Below are positions 7,995 to 15,454 of a stretch of 64,000 bases of DNA, in pieces. The stretch is taken from contig NZ_CAKAKB010000001.1 of the NCBI RefSeq assembly GCF_916618755.1, forward strand, positions 310,001 to 374,000. Direction: 5' to 3'. Origin of the DNA: Actinotalea sp. Marseille-Q4924 (GTDB lineage: Bacteria; Actinomycetota; Actinomycetes; Actinomycetales; Cellulomonadaceae). A model generated the notes under the pieces. That model had not been told where the DNA came from. It worked only from the letters and a program-made list of their open reading frames with translations, and did not search any database. Made by a program: the position numbers and the translations under genes. The number at the start of each line of letters is the position of its first letter. Positions within the stretch are counted from its first letter, which is position 1.

Positions 7995-8543
7995 GTGGGA
8001 AAGCCGTCGCAGACAGAGCTTGCCGTCCTCGCCGCACTGTCCGTCGAGCCGATGACGGGGTACGCGCTCCGGGAGGCGATCGTGAGCGAGCTCGGCATGT
8101 TCTGGAGCGAGTCCTTCGGGCAGATCTACCCGGCCCTCGCGCGACTCCGGGAGGCCGGGCTCGTGGAGGTCGTGGAGTCGTCGCGCTCACGGTCGCCGGT
8201 CCACCGGTTGACGCCGGCCGGGCGGGAGCACCTGGTGGCGCTGCTGCGGGAGCCGGTCGTCGCCGCCCCGCCGCGCAACGGGTTGCTCCTGCGCCTGTTC
8301 TTCGGCGGAGTGCTCGGCCCGGCCGCGTGCACCGACCTGGTGCTGGACGCCCGACGGCGCGCCGAGGAGACCCTGGTGCGCCTCGCGGAGGCCCGACGCA
8401 GCGCGGAGGTCGACGCCGGGCACCCCCAGCAGCCGTACTGGCTCATGACGGTGTCGGCGGGCGAGCACGCGGCTCGCGCCACCCTCGCCTGGGCCGAGGA
8501 GACGCTCGACGTGCTGACGCGCCTCGCGGACCCGGGGGTCTGA
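7995..8543 (+). CDS. PadR family transcriptional regulator
   Basis: A 182-residue PadR-type protein. The winged helix spans about residues 8-85: T-E-L-A-V-L-A-A-L, M-T-G-Y-A-L-R-E-A-I, then G-Q-I-Y-P-A-L-A-R-L-R-E-A-G-L-V, which is the PadR recognition-helix and wing signature. The C-terminal half is the helical dimerisation domain of the longer PadR (Vir) subclass. GTG 7995 is the only start between the operators and the domain, and the TAGAGT at 7983-7988 lies six bases ahead, so the message is probably leaderless. Autorepression and repression of the divergent membrane gene through the two palindromes is the expected control. Confidence 0.85.
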   Translation: MGKPSQTELAVLAALSVEPMTGYALREAIVSELGMFWSESFGQIYPALARLREAGLVEVVESSRSRSPVHRLTPAGREHLVALLREPVVAAPPRNGLLLRLFFGGVLGPAACTDLVLDARRRAEETLVRLAEARRSAEVDAGHPQQPYWLMTVSAGEHAARATLAWAEETLDVLTRLADPGV

Positions 8544-8667
8544 CTCGCCGCCGAGGCTTCGACCGGCTCCGGCGCCGAAGGCACCGGCCCGGACGCATCC
8601 GTACGGGCAGCGCGCTCCGGGGGAGCACCACGCCGGCCGCACGCCGTCCGTGGGATACGTTCCGGCG

Positions 8668-8709
8668 ATGTGCTCCCTCTCGCCCTCGACGGTCGGGATC
8701 CCGGCATGA
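8668..8709 (+). CDS. possible 13-codon leader ORF ahead of the flavoprotein gene
   Basis: A TACGTT box at 8656-8661 is followed after six bases by ATG 8668, the leaderless spacing seen at many genes in this window. The ORF it opens is 13 codons long with Cys as second residue. Its TGA overlaps the ATG of the flavoprotein gene (ATGA at 8706-8709), which would couple translation. GTG 8670, in frame with the flavoprotein, is an alternative that would remove the need for a leader peptide. Confidence 0.3.
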   Translation: MCSLSPSTVGIPA

Positions 8710-9944
8710 GCGCGGCCGTCGTCGTCGGCGGCGGCCCGGCCGGACTCATCGCGGCGGAGGTGCTCGCCCGCGCCGGCGTGGCAGTGCGGGTCTACGACCG
8801 GATGCCGTCGGTCCCGCGCAAGCTCCTCCTCGCCGGGCACGGCGGGCTGAACATCACCCACAGCGAGGACCTGGAGCGCATGCTGCCCCGGTACGGTGCG
8901 GCCGCGGAGAGGCTCGCGCCGATGCTGGAGGTGTTCGGGCCCGAGCACCTCCGCCAGTGGTGCGCGGACCTCGGCGAGCCGACGGTGGTCGGGTCCAGCG
9001 GTCGCGTCTTCCCGCGGTCCTTCCGCGCGACGCCGCTCGTCCGCGCGTGGCTCGGCCGCCTCGGCGAGCTCGGCGTGAGCTTCGAGCGACGGCAGCGGTG
9101 GACGGGATGGACGGACGACGGCGCCGCACTGCGCCTCACCGGCGCCGACGGGACGACGAGCGAGGCCGCCGGCGACGTGACCCTCTTCGCGCTCGGTGGC
9201 GCGTCGTGGCCGCGGCTCGGGTCGGACGGCGGCTGGGTCCCGCTCTTCGCCGAGCGCGGTGTCGCCGTGGCGCCCCTGCGGGCGGCGAACGTCGGGGTGC
9301 GGGTCGGCTGGAGCGCGACGTTCGCGGAGCGGTTCGAGGGCGTGCCGCTCAAGCAGGTCGGCCTCGCGGTGCGCGCTCGTGGTGGACGCGTGGACGAGGC
9401 GCGCGGCGACGCGATGGTGACGCGCACCGGGTTGGAGGGCGGGCCGGTCTACGCGATCGGCGCGGCGATCCGTCGGGCCCTCGACGAGGACGGGCGGTGC
9501 GTCCTCGAGGTGGACCTCCGCCCCGACCTCAGTGGCGCGCAGGTGGCCGCGCGGCTCGGCCGTCGCCGACCGAAGGACTCGGGTTCGACGTGGCTGCGCC
9601 GGTCGCTCGGGCTCGACGCGGTGTCGACAGCCCTCCTGCGTGAGGCGGGCGACGGTGTGCTGCCCGGTGACGCCGACTCGACGGCGGGGCTGGTCAAGGC
9701 GGTGCCGGTGCGGGTGACGGCCACGATGCCCATCGAGCGGGCCATCTCGACCGCGGGCGGCATCCCGTGGTCGGAGGTCGACGACGCCCTGATGCTCCGC
9801 CGGCTCCCCGGCACCTTCGTCGCGGGGGAGATGCTCGACTGGGAGGCGCCGACCGGCGGGTACCTGCTCCAGGCCTCGTTCAGCACCGGCGTGGTCGCGG
9901 CGCGGGGCGCGCTGTCCTGGCTCGATGGTCACCGGATGCCCTGA
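8706..9944 (+). CDS. BaiN/HI0933-like FAD-dependent oxidoreductase (TIGR03862-type)
   Basis: A 412-residue flavoprotein. It starts with V-V-V-G-G-G-P-A-G-L (dinucleotide-binding fold), followed by the K-L-L-L-A-G-H-G-G-L-N-I-T-H block near residues 40-53 that marks the HI0933/BaiN family. A-L-G-G-A-S-W-P lies near 165, and the C-terminal F-V-A-G-E-M-L-D-W-E-A-P-T-G-G-Y-L-L-Q signature closes the FAD site. The physiological substrate of this actinobacterial branch is unknown. ATG 8706 matches the usual family N-terminus; a GTG at 8670 in the same frame would add 12 residues. Confidence 0.85.
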   Translation: MSAAVVVGGGPAGLIAAEVLARAGVAVRVYDRMPSVPRKLLLAGHGGLNITHSEDLERMLPRYGAAAERLAPMLEVFGPEHLRQWCADLGEPTVVGSSGRVFPRSFRATPLVRAWLGRLGELGVSFERRQRWTGWTDDGAALRLTGADGTTSEAAGDVTLFALGGASWPRLGSDGGWVPLFAERGVAVAPLRAANVGVRVGWSATFAERFEGVPLKQVGLAVRARGGRVDEARGDAMVTRTGLEGGPVYAIGAAIRRALDEDGRCVLEVDLRPDLSGAQVAARLGRRRPKDSGSTWLRRSLGLDAVSTALLREAGDGVLPGDADSTAGLVKAVPVRVTATMPIERAISTAGGIPWSEVDDALMLRRLPGTFVAGEMLDWEAPTGGYLLQASFSTGVVAARGALSWLDGHRMP

Positions 9945-9993
9945 CGGGGTCGAGGACGCGCCGCCACCCGGCGGTAGCGACAGACTGACCGGC

Positions 9994-10728
9994 ATGGAGC
10001 GGCGGCGTCTTCTCGACGGCCTGGTGGGGGCCGCCGTCACCGTGCTGGTCCTGGTCCTCGTCGGCGTCGTCGGGTTCGTGGTCCTGAGCGAGCCGGCCGG
10101 GCGGGCGGACGCCCCGTCCCCACGCCCGACGGCGGGTGGTGGCCACGGCGGGGAGCCGGGGGAGCCAGCGGGCGAGGACCCCGCCGCCCCGACGGACCTG
10201 GCGGAGGGGGAGGTGTGGATGGGCGACGTCACCCTCGAGGCCGGGTCCCTGGCCACCGCGGACGGCCTGCTGCGCGACGTGCGGGCCGACGGTGTCGACG
10301 TCCGGACCGGCCCGGCGGGGCTGACGGCGGCGTCGATGGTCCTCGACGCGACGGTGCCGTTCGAGCTGGTGGCGGAGCAGGTCGGCGAGGGGGTCGTGGT
10401 GGGGGCGGGGCCGCGCGGCGAGGCGACGGTCGCGCGCAGCGCGGAGCTGCTGGGCCGGCGTCTGAGCGTGTCGGCGCGGGGGACCGTCGAGGTCGTGGAG
10501 GGCCGGCTGGTGATCGAGCCGACGTCGATCGACGTGGGCGGCGGGTCGTTCCTCTCCGGGGTCCTCGCGGCGCTCGTGCGGGAGGCCGTGACGATCGAGC
10601 ACACGATCCAGGGTGTCCCCGAGGGCATGGTGCTCGACGACGTCGAGGTGCAGGACGACGGGTTCCGCGCCCGTCTGGTCGGGGTCGACGTGAGCCTGGC
10701 GCCCGGTGACCTGACGAGGGCGCCCTGA
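9994..10728 (+). CDS. LmeA/DUF2993-like phospholipid-binding protein
   Basis: A 244-residue protein with a short basic start, one strong N-terminal hydrophobic segment (about 10-34), a Pro/Gly-rich spacer, and a periplasm-facing beta-rich domain. The domain alternates V-x-V strands and contains G-x-V-E-V-V-E-G-R-L and the closing segment G-V-P-E-G-M-V-L-D-D-V-E, as in DUF2993 proteins. Mycobacterial LmeA of this family binds lipids and aids lipomannan synthesis; a similar envelope role is inferred. It follows the flavoprotein after 49 bases. Confidence 0.75.
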   Translation: MERRRLLDGLVGAAVTVLVLVLVGVVGFVVLSEPAGRADAPSPRPTAGGGHGGEPGEPAGEDPAAPTDLAEGEVWMGDVTLEAGSLATADGLLRDVRADGVDVRTGPAGLTAASMVLDATVPFELVAEQVGEGVVVGAGPRGEATVARSAELLGRRLSVSARGTVEVVEGRLVIEPTSIDVGGGSFLSGVLAALVREAVTIEHTIQGVPEGMVLDDVEVQDDGFRARLVGVDVSLAPGDLTRAP

Positions 10729-10788
10729 GCCCGGTCCAGCGTGCGGCCCGGAGGCGTTCGACCAGGGCGGCGTCGTGCAGGCCCGCAG

Positions 10789-10794
10789 TACGGT
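10789..10794 (+). promoter_or_regulatory. -10 box of leaderless PIG-L gene
   Basis: TACGGT ends seven bases before the ATG at 10802, leaving no room for a Shine-Dalgarno; transcription would start at or next to the start codon. Confidence 0.5.
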
Positions 10795-10801
10795 GCCCTC
10801 C

Positions 10802-11593
10802 ATGACCCGTCGGACCCTGGCCGTCTGCGTCGCTCATCCCGACGACGAGACCTACACGACGTACGGCTCCGTGGGCCTGCACGCCGACGACCCCGACTTC
10901 CGGCTGGTCGTCCTCCATGCGACGGACGGGGACGCCGGCGAGGTGGCACCCGGTGTCGACATGGGTCCGGACGGCCTGGGGGCCCTCCGTCGCCTCGAGG
11001 ACGAGCGCGCGTGGCGGGCGGTCGGTCGCGTGCCGGACCGTCACGAGTGGCTCGGCGTCCCCGACGGGACGGTCGCCGCCGTTCCCGTCGACGACCTCAC
11101 CGCGGCGGTCGCCCGGTTCCTGGACGAGGAACGACCCGACGTCGTGATCACCTTCGGGCCGGACGGGATCACGGGACACCCGGACCACGTCGCCGTCGGG
11201 GTCGCGACGGACGCGGCGTTCCACCAGGTCCGCCGCGACGGCGGGCCGGGCCTGCGTCGGCTGCTGCACAGCGCCATCGGTCAGTACTGGTTCACCAGGC
11301 ACCAGGAGTGGCGCATCGCCAACGGCTTCCCCGTCTGGGATCCCGAGCGGCTCTACCACCTACGCGCCGTCCCGGACGAGCGCATCCACGTCGACGTGCG
11401 CACCGGCAGCGTGGGCCGGCGGCTGCTGGCCGGGCTGCGCGAGCACCGGAGTCAGGCGCACGTCCTCCTGCCGCCGCACGTCGCCGACGCGAGCTTCCTG
11501 CGGGGCAGCACCCACGAGACGCACACCATCGCGTGGCCTCCGCGCGGGTCGGTGGAACCGCGACTGCGCGACGTGTTCGAGGGCTTGGGCTGA
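10802..11593 (+). CDS. PIG-L family zinc deacetylase
   Basis: A 263-residue protein with the family signature A-H-P-D-D-E at residues 11-16 (zinc ligands His12 and Asp15) and the second zinc motif H-P-D-H near residue 127 in G-I-T-G-H-P-D-H. These proteins remove N-acetyl groups from GlcNAc conjugates; in actinobacteria they include MshB (mycothiol synthesis) and Mca (mycothiol-conjugate amidase). Which activity applies here cannot be settled; the sequence is not an obvious MshB. It is transcribed alone and ends just before the tRNA-Ser terminator. Confidence 0.8.
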   Translation: MTRRTLAVCVAHPDDETYTTYGSVGLHADDPDFRLVVLHATDGDAGEVAPGVDMGPDGLGALRRLEDERAWRAVGRVPDRHEWLGVPDGTVAAVPVDDLTAAVARFLDEERPDVVITFGPDGITGHPDHVAVGVATDAAFHQVRRDGGPGLRRLLHSAIGQYWFTRHQEWRIANGFPVWDPERLYHLRAVPDERIHVDVRTGSVGRRLLAGLREHRSQAHVLLPPHVADASFLRGSTHETHTIAWPPRGSVEPRLRDVFEGLG

Positions 11594-11626
11594 CTCGTCT
11601 CTGCCCAGCACCACGGCAGGCACGAC

Positions 11627-11668
11627 GAAGGGCCCGCCACCCCCATCTCGGCAGGTCACGAGCCCTTC
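11627..11668 (-). terminator. hairpin downstream of tRNA-Ser
   Basis: Arms GAAGGGC (11627-11633) and GCCCTTC (11662-11668) flank a GC-rich loop directly downstream of the minus-strand tRNA and between it and the converging PIG-L gene. Confidence 0.5.
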
Positions 11669-11674
11669 AGCCAG

Positions 11675-11759
11675 CGGAGGATGGGGGATTCGAACCCCCG
11701 AGGGTGTTACCCCAACACGCTTTCCAAGCGTGCGCCATAGGCCACTAGGCGAATCCTCC
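11675..11759 (-). tRNA. tRNA-Ser (anticodon GGA)
   Basis: The reverse complement folds as an 85-nt class II tRNA. The acceptor stem is GGAGGAT/ATCCTCC with discriminator G. The anticodon stem is CACGC/GCGTG around loop TTGGAAA (anticodon GGA, reading UCC/UCU). A long variable arm follows, then the T arm GGGGGTTCGAATCCCCC. The 3' CCA is not encoded. Class II structure and anticodon together identify serine. Confidence 0.97.
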
Positions 11760-11912
11760 AGGCGTGTAGAGGGTACCGGACGACCGGCGTGCTCCGTCCA
11801 CCGCGGCGACGCGTCAGGGCGCCGCTCGACCCACCCCTGACGCATGTCGGTGGCCTGGTGCAGGATCGCCTGAGGCGTTGCCGCCGGCTCGCCGTGACAG
11901 GGGAGGGTGTCC

Positions 11913-12491
11913 ATGGCCGAGGTGCTGCTGTTCCACCACGCGTGCGGGCTGACCGAGGGAGTCCGCGCGTTCGCCGACCGTCTCCGCGAGGCGGGTCATG
12001 CCGTGCACGTCCCGGACCTGTTCGAGGGCCGCACGTTCGACTCGGTGGAGGCCGGCGTCGCCCACGCGCAGGAGATCGGCTTCGGGACCGTGCTGGAACG
12101 GGGACGCGCCGCGGCGGAGGGCGTCGCGGGCGCCGTCGTCCCGATCGGCTTCTCCCTCGGCGTGGTGCCCGCCCAGATGCTCGCGCAGACCCGACCCGGC
12201 GTGGCCGGCGCCGTCTTCGCCCACTCCTGCCTCCCGGTGAGCGAGTTCGGGGACGCGTGGCCGGACGGCGTCCCCGTCCAGATCCACGGCATGGAGCGCG
12301 ACCCGTGGTTCGTCGATGAGGGCGACCTCCAGGCCGCGGAGGCGCTCGTGGCGTCGTCGTCGGACGCGGAGCTCTACCTCTACCCCGGCGACGCGCACCT
12401 CTTCGCGGACTCGAGCCTGTCGTCCTACGACGAGTCGGCCGCGGCGCTCCTGCTGCAACGCGTGCTCACGCTGCTCGCGACGGTGGGCTGA
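11913..12491 (+). CDS. dienelactone hydrolase family alpha/beta hydrolase
   Basis: A 192-residue compact alpha/beta hydrolase. The nucleophile elbow is G-F-S-L-G (Ser81) rather than the Cys of classical dienelactone hydrolase. Asp in E-R-D-P-W-F and His in P-G-D-A-H-L-F complete the expected triad. The N-terminal L-F-H-H-A-C-G-L loop matches the family. GGGAGG at 11901-11906 lies six bases ahead of the ATG at 11913, so this start is preferred to the GTG at 11907. The substrate is unknown. The gene converges on the SDR at 12553. Confidence 0.8.
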   Translation: MAEVLLFHHACGLTEGVRAFADRLREAGHAVHVPDLFEGRTFDSVEAGVAHAQEIGFGTVLERGRAAAEGVAGAVVPIGFSLGVVPAQMLAQTRPGVAGAVFAHSCLPVSEFGDAWPDGVPVQIHGMERDPWFVDEGDLQAAEALVASSSDAELYLYPGDAHLFADSSLSSYDESAAALLLQRVLTLLATVG

Positions 12492-12552
12492 GCCCGCGGG
12501 GCAGAGGCTCTGTCGCACGGAGTGACGGCGAGGCGCCCGACGACGCCGCCGG

Positions 12553-13344
12553 TCACCCGGGCAGGCGCTGCTCCGCCACGCTGTTCCCGCCGTCGACGAC
12601 GACGACCTGGCCGGTCACGTAGGCGGCGCCCGGCGACGCCAGCCATGCCACCACCGAGGCGACCTCCGCCGGCGTGCCACTGCGCCCGATCGGGACGAGC
12701 GGCCCCTCCTGCGCCTCGCTGTCGAGCTGCGACCCCGTCGCGATCCACCCGGGCGCGACGGCGTTCGCGGTGATGCCGTGCGGCGCCTCGTCGACCGCCA
12801 GCGCCCTCGTGAGGCCCACCAGGCCGGCCTTCGCGGCCGCGTACGCCACGTCTCCGCGCGACGCCATGACCGGCCCCGTCACGCTGGAGACGGTGACGAC
12901 GCGGCCCCAGCCGCGCCGACGCATCCCGGGGACGAGGGCGCGGGTGACACCGAAGGCGGTGCGCAGGTTCATCGCGATGCTGCGATCCCACTCCGCCGTC
13001 GGCATGGTCACGTCCCCCGCGATCATCTCGTCGTCGGTCACGGCCACCATGCCGGCGTTGTTGACCAGCACGTCGACCTGCACCCCAAGCCGCGCGAGCT
13101 CCGCGGCGAGGGCGGCGACGCCGTCGTCGGTCTCGAGCCTCGCCACGACCGAGGAGGCGGCACGGCCCTCGGCGCGCAGCTCCGCCGCCCGGTCCTCGAC
13201 CCGGTCCGTCGTCGCCGTGAGCACGACGGTCGCGCCGAGCTCGGACAGAGCCCGGGCGGACGCGAAGCCGATGCCCGAGGCGCTCCCCGCTCCGGTCACC
13301 AGCGCCGTCCGGCCCGACAGGTCCCACAGGGCAGGCAGCGTCAC
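12553..13344 (-). CDS. short-chain dehydrogenase/reductase (FabG-like)
   Basis: A 263-residue classical SDR. The cofactor motif T-G-A-G-S-A-S-G-I-G includes a two-residue insert compared with TGxxxGIG, NNAG lies near residue 92, and the catalytic Tyr and Lys are in Y-A-A-A-K with a preceding V-S-S-V. The end V-V-V-D-G-G-N-S is typical of FabG-like proteins. The GTG at 13344 lies five bases beyond the stop of the DUF2231 gene, so the two are co-transcribed. The specific alcohol/ketone substrate cannot be named. Confidence 0.85.
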   Translation of the reverse strand: MTLPALWDLSGRTALVTGAGSASGIGFASARALSELGATVVLTATTDRVEDRAAELRAEGRAASSVVARLETDDGVAALAAELARLGVQVDVLVNNAGMVAVTDDEMIAGDVTMPTAEWDRSIAMNLRTAFGVTRALVPGMRRRGWGRVVTVSSVTGPVMASRGDVAYAAAKAGLVGLTRALAVDEAPHGITANAVAPGWIATGSQLDSEAQEGPLVPIGRSGTPAEVASVVAWLASPGAAYVTGQVVVVDGGNSVAEQRLPG

Positions 13345-13349
13345 CGCGC

Positions 13350-13835
13350 TCAGTCCTCCCCCGGCGCGGGCAGCCCACCGACGTCGCTCCAGACGGCCGT
13401 CGCGCCGCTGTGCCCCACGAGCACCGTCTGCACGATCGCGCCCCCACCGACGGCCACGGCCGCCACGGCCACCACGACGACGACGCCGCGGTGCAGCGAG
13501 GTGCCACGGCGCCGCAGCACCTCGACCGCCGTGACGACCCCGCCGATGACGGCGAGCGCGACCACCCACGGCACGAGCGCCTCGCCGAGGTCGGCGTGCC
13601 GCTCGACGAACGGGGGGTCCCCGAGCCGCTCCTGGAGCGCCTCGCCGGACTGCGTCGCGACGGGCACGACGACGAGCGCCGCCAGCGCCAGCGCGGCCGG
13701 CAGGTAGCCGGCCCAGCGGCGGAAGCGCGGCCACACCCCGGCCACGGCGATCACCAGGGCCGCCACGGGAACCAGGACGACGGCGGCGTGCACCACGAGC
13801 GGGTGCAGCGGCAGCCCTGCGACGACGTCGAACAC
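13350..13835 (-). CDS. DUF2231 membrane protein
   Basis: A 161-residue protein with four transmembrane segments. The first begins with the DUF2231 signature G-L-P-L-H-P-L-V-V-H, whose histidines may bind heme or metal in related proteins. The function is unknown. It is the first gene of a two-gene unit with the SDR. The ATG at 13835 is directly before the first helix. Confidence 0.8.
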   Translation of the reverse strand: MFDVVAGLPLHPLVVHAAVVLVPVAALVIAVAGVWPRFRRWAGYLPAALALAALVVVPVATQSGEALQERLGDPPFVERHADLGEALVPWVVALAVIGGVVTAVEVLRRRGTSLHRGVVVVVAVAAVAVGGGAIVQTVLVGHSGATAVWSDVGGLPAPGED

Positions 13836-13977
13836 GATGCCTCCCGGCGGCCCGGGCGACCGCCGCGTGAGCGGGCGGTCGCACTGGTTGAACTCTCCAC
13901 CAGGAACGAGCCCGGTGTCTGCCCCTGCGGGCGTGCCAGGGGTTCGGAGCGGTGGCCTCGGCGGACGGGAGCCGGGC

Positions 13978-14376
13978 TCAGGCCTCCGACGCCATCTCGG
14001 CGAGCTGGATGAGGTTGCCGCAGGTGTCGTCCAGCACGGCCGTGGTGACGGGACCCATCGTGAGCGGCTCCTGCGTGAAGCGGACGCCGAGCGCGACGAG
14101 GCGCTCGTGCTCCGCGCGGACGTCGTCGACCGCGAACTGGGTGGCCGGGATGCCGTCCGCCACGAGCGCCTCGGTGAACGGCTTCACCGCCGGGTGCGCG
14201 GACGGCTCCAGGAGCAGCTCGGTGCCGCCCGGCTGGTCCGGGGAGCCCACCGTGAGCCAGCGGTACTCGCCCACTGGCACGTCGGTGCGCTTCTCGAAGC
14301 CGAGGACGTCGGTGTAGAACCGCAGCGCCTTCTCCTGGTCGTCCACGAAGACGCTGGTCAGCGCGATACGAGGCAT
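13978..14376 (-). CDS. VOC (glyoxalase/bleomycin-resistance-like) family protein
   Basis: A 132-residue vicinal-oxygen-chelate protein. It opens with V-F-V-D-D-Q-E-K-A-L-R-F-Y-T-D-V-L-G-F, the standard first beta-alpha motif. A central E-L-L-L-E-P and the C-terminal D-D-T-C-G-N-L-I-Q-L segment supply the metal-site region. No resistance phenotype can be assigned. It begins seven bases after the ArsR gene stops and shares its operator-controlled promoter, so it is probably the repressor's target. Confidence 0.85.
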   Translation of the reverse strand: MPRIALTSVFVDDQEKALRFYTDVLGFEKRTDVPVGEYRWLTVGSPDQPGGTELLLEPSAHPAVKPFTEALVADGIPATQFAVDDVRAEHERLVALGVRFTQEPLTMGPVTTAVLDDTCGNLIQLAEMASEA

Positions 14377-14383
14377 GGCGTTC

Positions 14384-14662
14384 TCACTTCCGGTCGGTGC
14401 GGAGCCACCGCTCGGCCACCTCGGCGAGCGGAGCGGTGTGGACGTGGTGGAGCGTGGTGCGGCCCTGCTTGCTGCGGGTGACCAGCCCGGCCGCCTCGAG
14501 CACGTCCAGGTGCTGCGAGACGGCCTGGCGCGACGAGCCGACGTCGTGGCGGGTGACCAGCCGGCTGCACAGCTCGAACAGCGTCTGGCCGTCCCGCTCG
14601 ACGAGCTCGTCGAGGAGGGCGCGACGCGTCGGGTCGGCGATGGCCCGGTACACGTCTCCCAC
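14384..14662 (-). CDS. ArsR family winged-helix repressor
   Basis: A 92-residue ArsR/SmtB-type protein beginning V-G-D-V-Y-R-A-I-A-D-P-T-R-R, with the recognition segment S-S-R-Q-A-V-S-Q-H-L-D-V-L-E-A-A-G-L-V and the wing R-S-K-Q-G-R-T-T. No CxC metal-site motif is seen, so sensing is probably not metal-based; the branch resembles ArsR regulators paired with VOC or SRPBCC genes. The GTG at 14662 is chosen because it lies six bases after a TATCGT box. A longer in-frame reading from TTG 14698 would start inside the -35 element. Confidence 0.85.
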   Translation of the reverse strand: MGDVYRAIADPTRRALLDELVERDGQTLFELCSRLVTRHDVGSSRQAVSQHLDVLEAAGLVTRSKQGRTTLHHVHTAPLAEVAERWLRTDRK

Positions 14663-14668
14663 GCGGCG

Positions 14669-14698
14669 ACGATAGGCAAGTATGGACTTGCGCGTCAA
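14669..14698 (-). promoter_or_regulatory. ArsR promoter with operator inside the spacer
   Basis: On the minus strand TTGACG (14698-14693) and TATCGT (14674-14669) are separated by 18 bases. The spacer, with one base of the -35, carries the perfect inverted repeat GCAAGT-CCAT-ACTTGC (14676-14691), ideally placed for repressor binding to block polymerase. Confidence 0.75.
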
Positions 14699-14783
14699 GG
14701 GTCGCCGCGGGCCCGGCGCCGGTAACCCGCCCGACGGCGCGCTCGTGCCGCGCCAGGCGTTCAGGCCGTCGGTCCGGCTGGGT

Positions 14784-14789
14784 TAGGCT
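14784..14789 (+). promoter_or_regulatory. -10 box of SRP RNA gene
   Basis: TAGGCT lies about six to eight bases before the predicted 5' end of the SRP RNA. Confidence 0.45.
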
Positions 14790-14793
14790 TGCC

Positions 14794-14886
14794 CCAGACC
14801 CCTCGTACGGCGTCACCCTGCTGAACTCCCCCAGGGCCGGAAGGCAGCAAGGGCAGGCGGGCTCTGGCGGGTGTGCGGGGGGTCCT
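14794..14886 (+). ncRNA. ffs: small signal recognition particle RNA (4.5S-type)
   Basis: The conserved SRP apical core is seen directly: CAGGGCCGGAAGGCAGCAAG at 14832-14851, with the GGAA tetraloop and the asymmetric AGCAA internal loop of helix 8. Flanking arms (CCAGACCCC near 14794 and GGGGGGTCC near 14877) close a roughly 93-nt hairpin. It lacks an Alu domain, as in most actinobacteria. Ends are estimated from the terminal pairing. The position upstream of dnaX-recR is typical for the phylum. Confidence 0.95.
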
Positions 14887-14916
14887 CGCATGCCCGGCCC
14901 GTCGCTCGTGCCCGAC

Positions 14917-15384
14917 CTATCGCCGGGGGGGCGTCCGGATCGCGAGGCGGGTCGACGTCTGCGCGACGCCGGCCTCGGTCTTCAGGCGCCGGACGAGCCG
15001 GTCGAGCCCCGCCGCGTCCCGCACCACGGCGTGCACCAGGTAGTCGTACGGCCCGGTGACGTGCGCCGCGTCGACGACCTCCGCGAACGCCCGGTGCGTC
15101 TGCGCGAAGTCGTCGCACGTCACGCCCTCCTTGAGGCGGACGTCGATGAAGACCTCCATGCCGGTGCCGCGCGGCGCGCCCCGACCGTCCTCGCCACCGG
15201 CTCCCGGCCCGAGCTCGACGGTGAAGCGCGCGATGACGCCGCTCTCCACCAGGCGGCGGACCCGGGCTGCCGCCGCGTTGGGGGACAGTCCCACCCGCGT
15301 GCCGAGGTCGCGGTACGGCAGCCGCGCATCTGCGCTGAGCTCCCGGAGGATCGCGCGGTCGACATCGTCCACGACAGCGATCAT
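14917..15384 (-). CDS. Lrp/AsnC family transcriptional regulator
   Basis: A 155-residue Lrp-type regulator. The N-terminal helix-turn-helix spans D-D-V-D-R-A-I-L-R-E-L through Y-R-D-L-G-T-R-V-G-L-S-P-N-A-A-A-A-R-V-R-R-L. The C-terminal RAM effector domain starts at E-V-F-I-D-V and contains V-T-G-P-Y-D-Y-L-V. Relative to typical family members it has a 13-residue Gly-rich insert between domains. It is divergent from a LysE-type exporter, the usual arrangement in which the Lrp protein activates the exporter when its amino acid accumulates. Confidence 0.9.
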   Translation of the reverse strand: MIAVVDDVDRAILRELSADARLPYRDLGTRVGLSPNAAAARVRRLVESGVIARFTVELGPGAGGEDGRGAPRGTGMEVFIDVRLKEGVTCDDFAQTHRAFAEVVDAAHVTGPYDYLVHAVVRDAAGLDRLVRRLKTEAGVAQTSTRLAIRTPPRR

Positions 15385-15454
15385 CGCAGTCCGCGTGCCG
15401 TCTGCGCAGTCCCACGCTGGTGCGGCCGCCGGGGCGCGGCGCACACTCCGGGCC

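Noticed and set aside
14696-14698. TTG start for the ArsR gene, giving 104 residues
   Set aside because: The TTG is part of the -35 hexamer and the extra residues would cover the operator; GTG 14662 fits a leaderless start.
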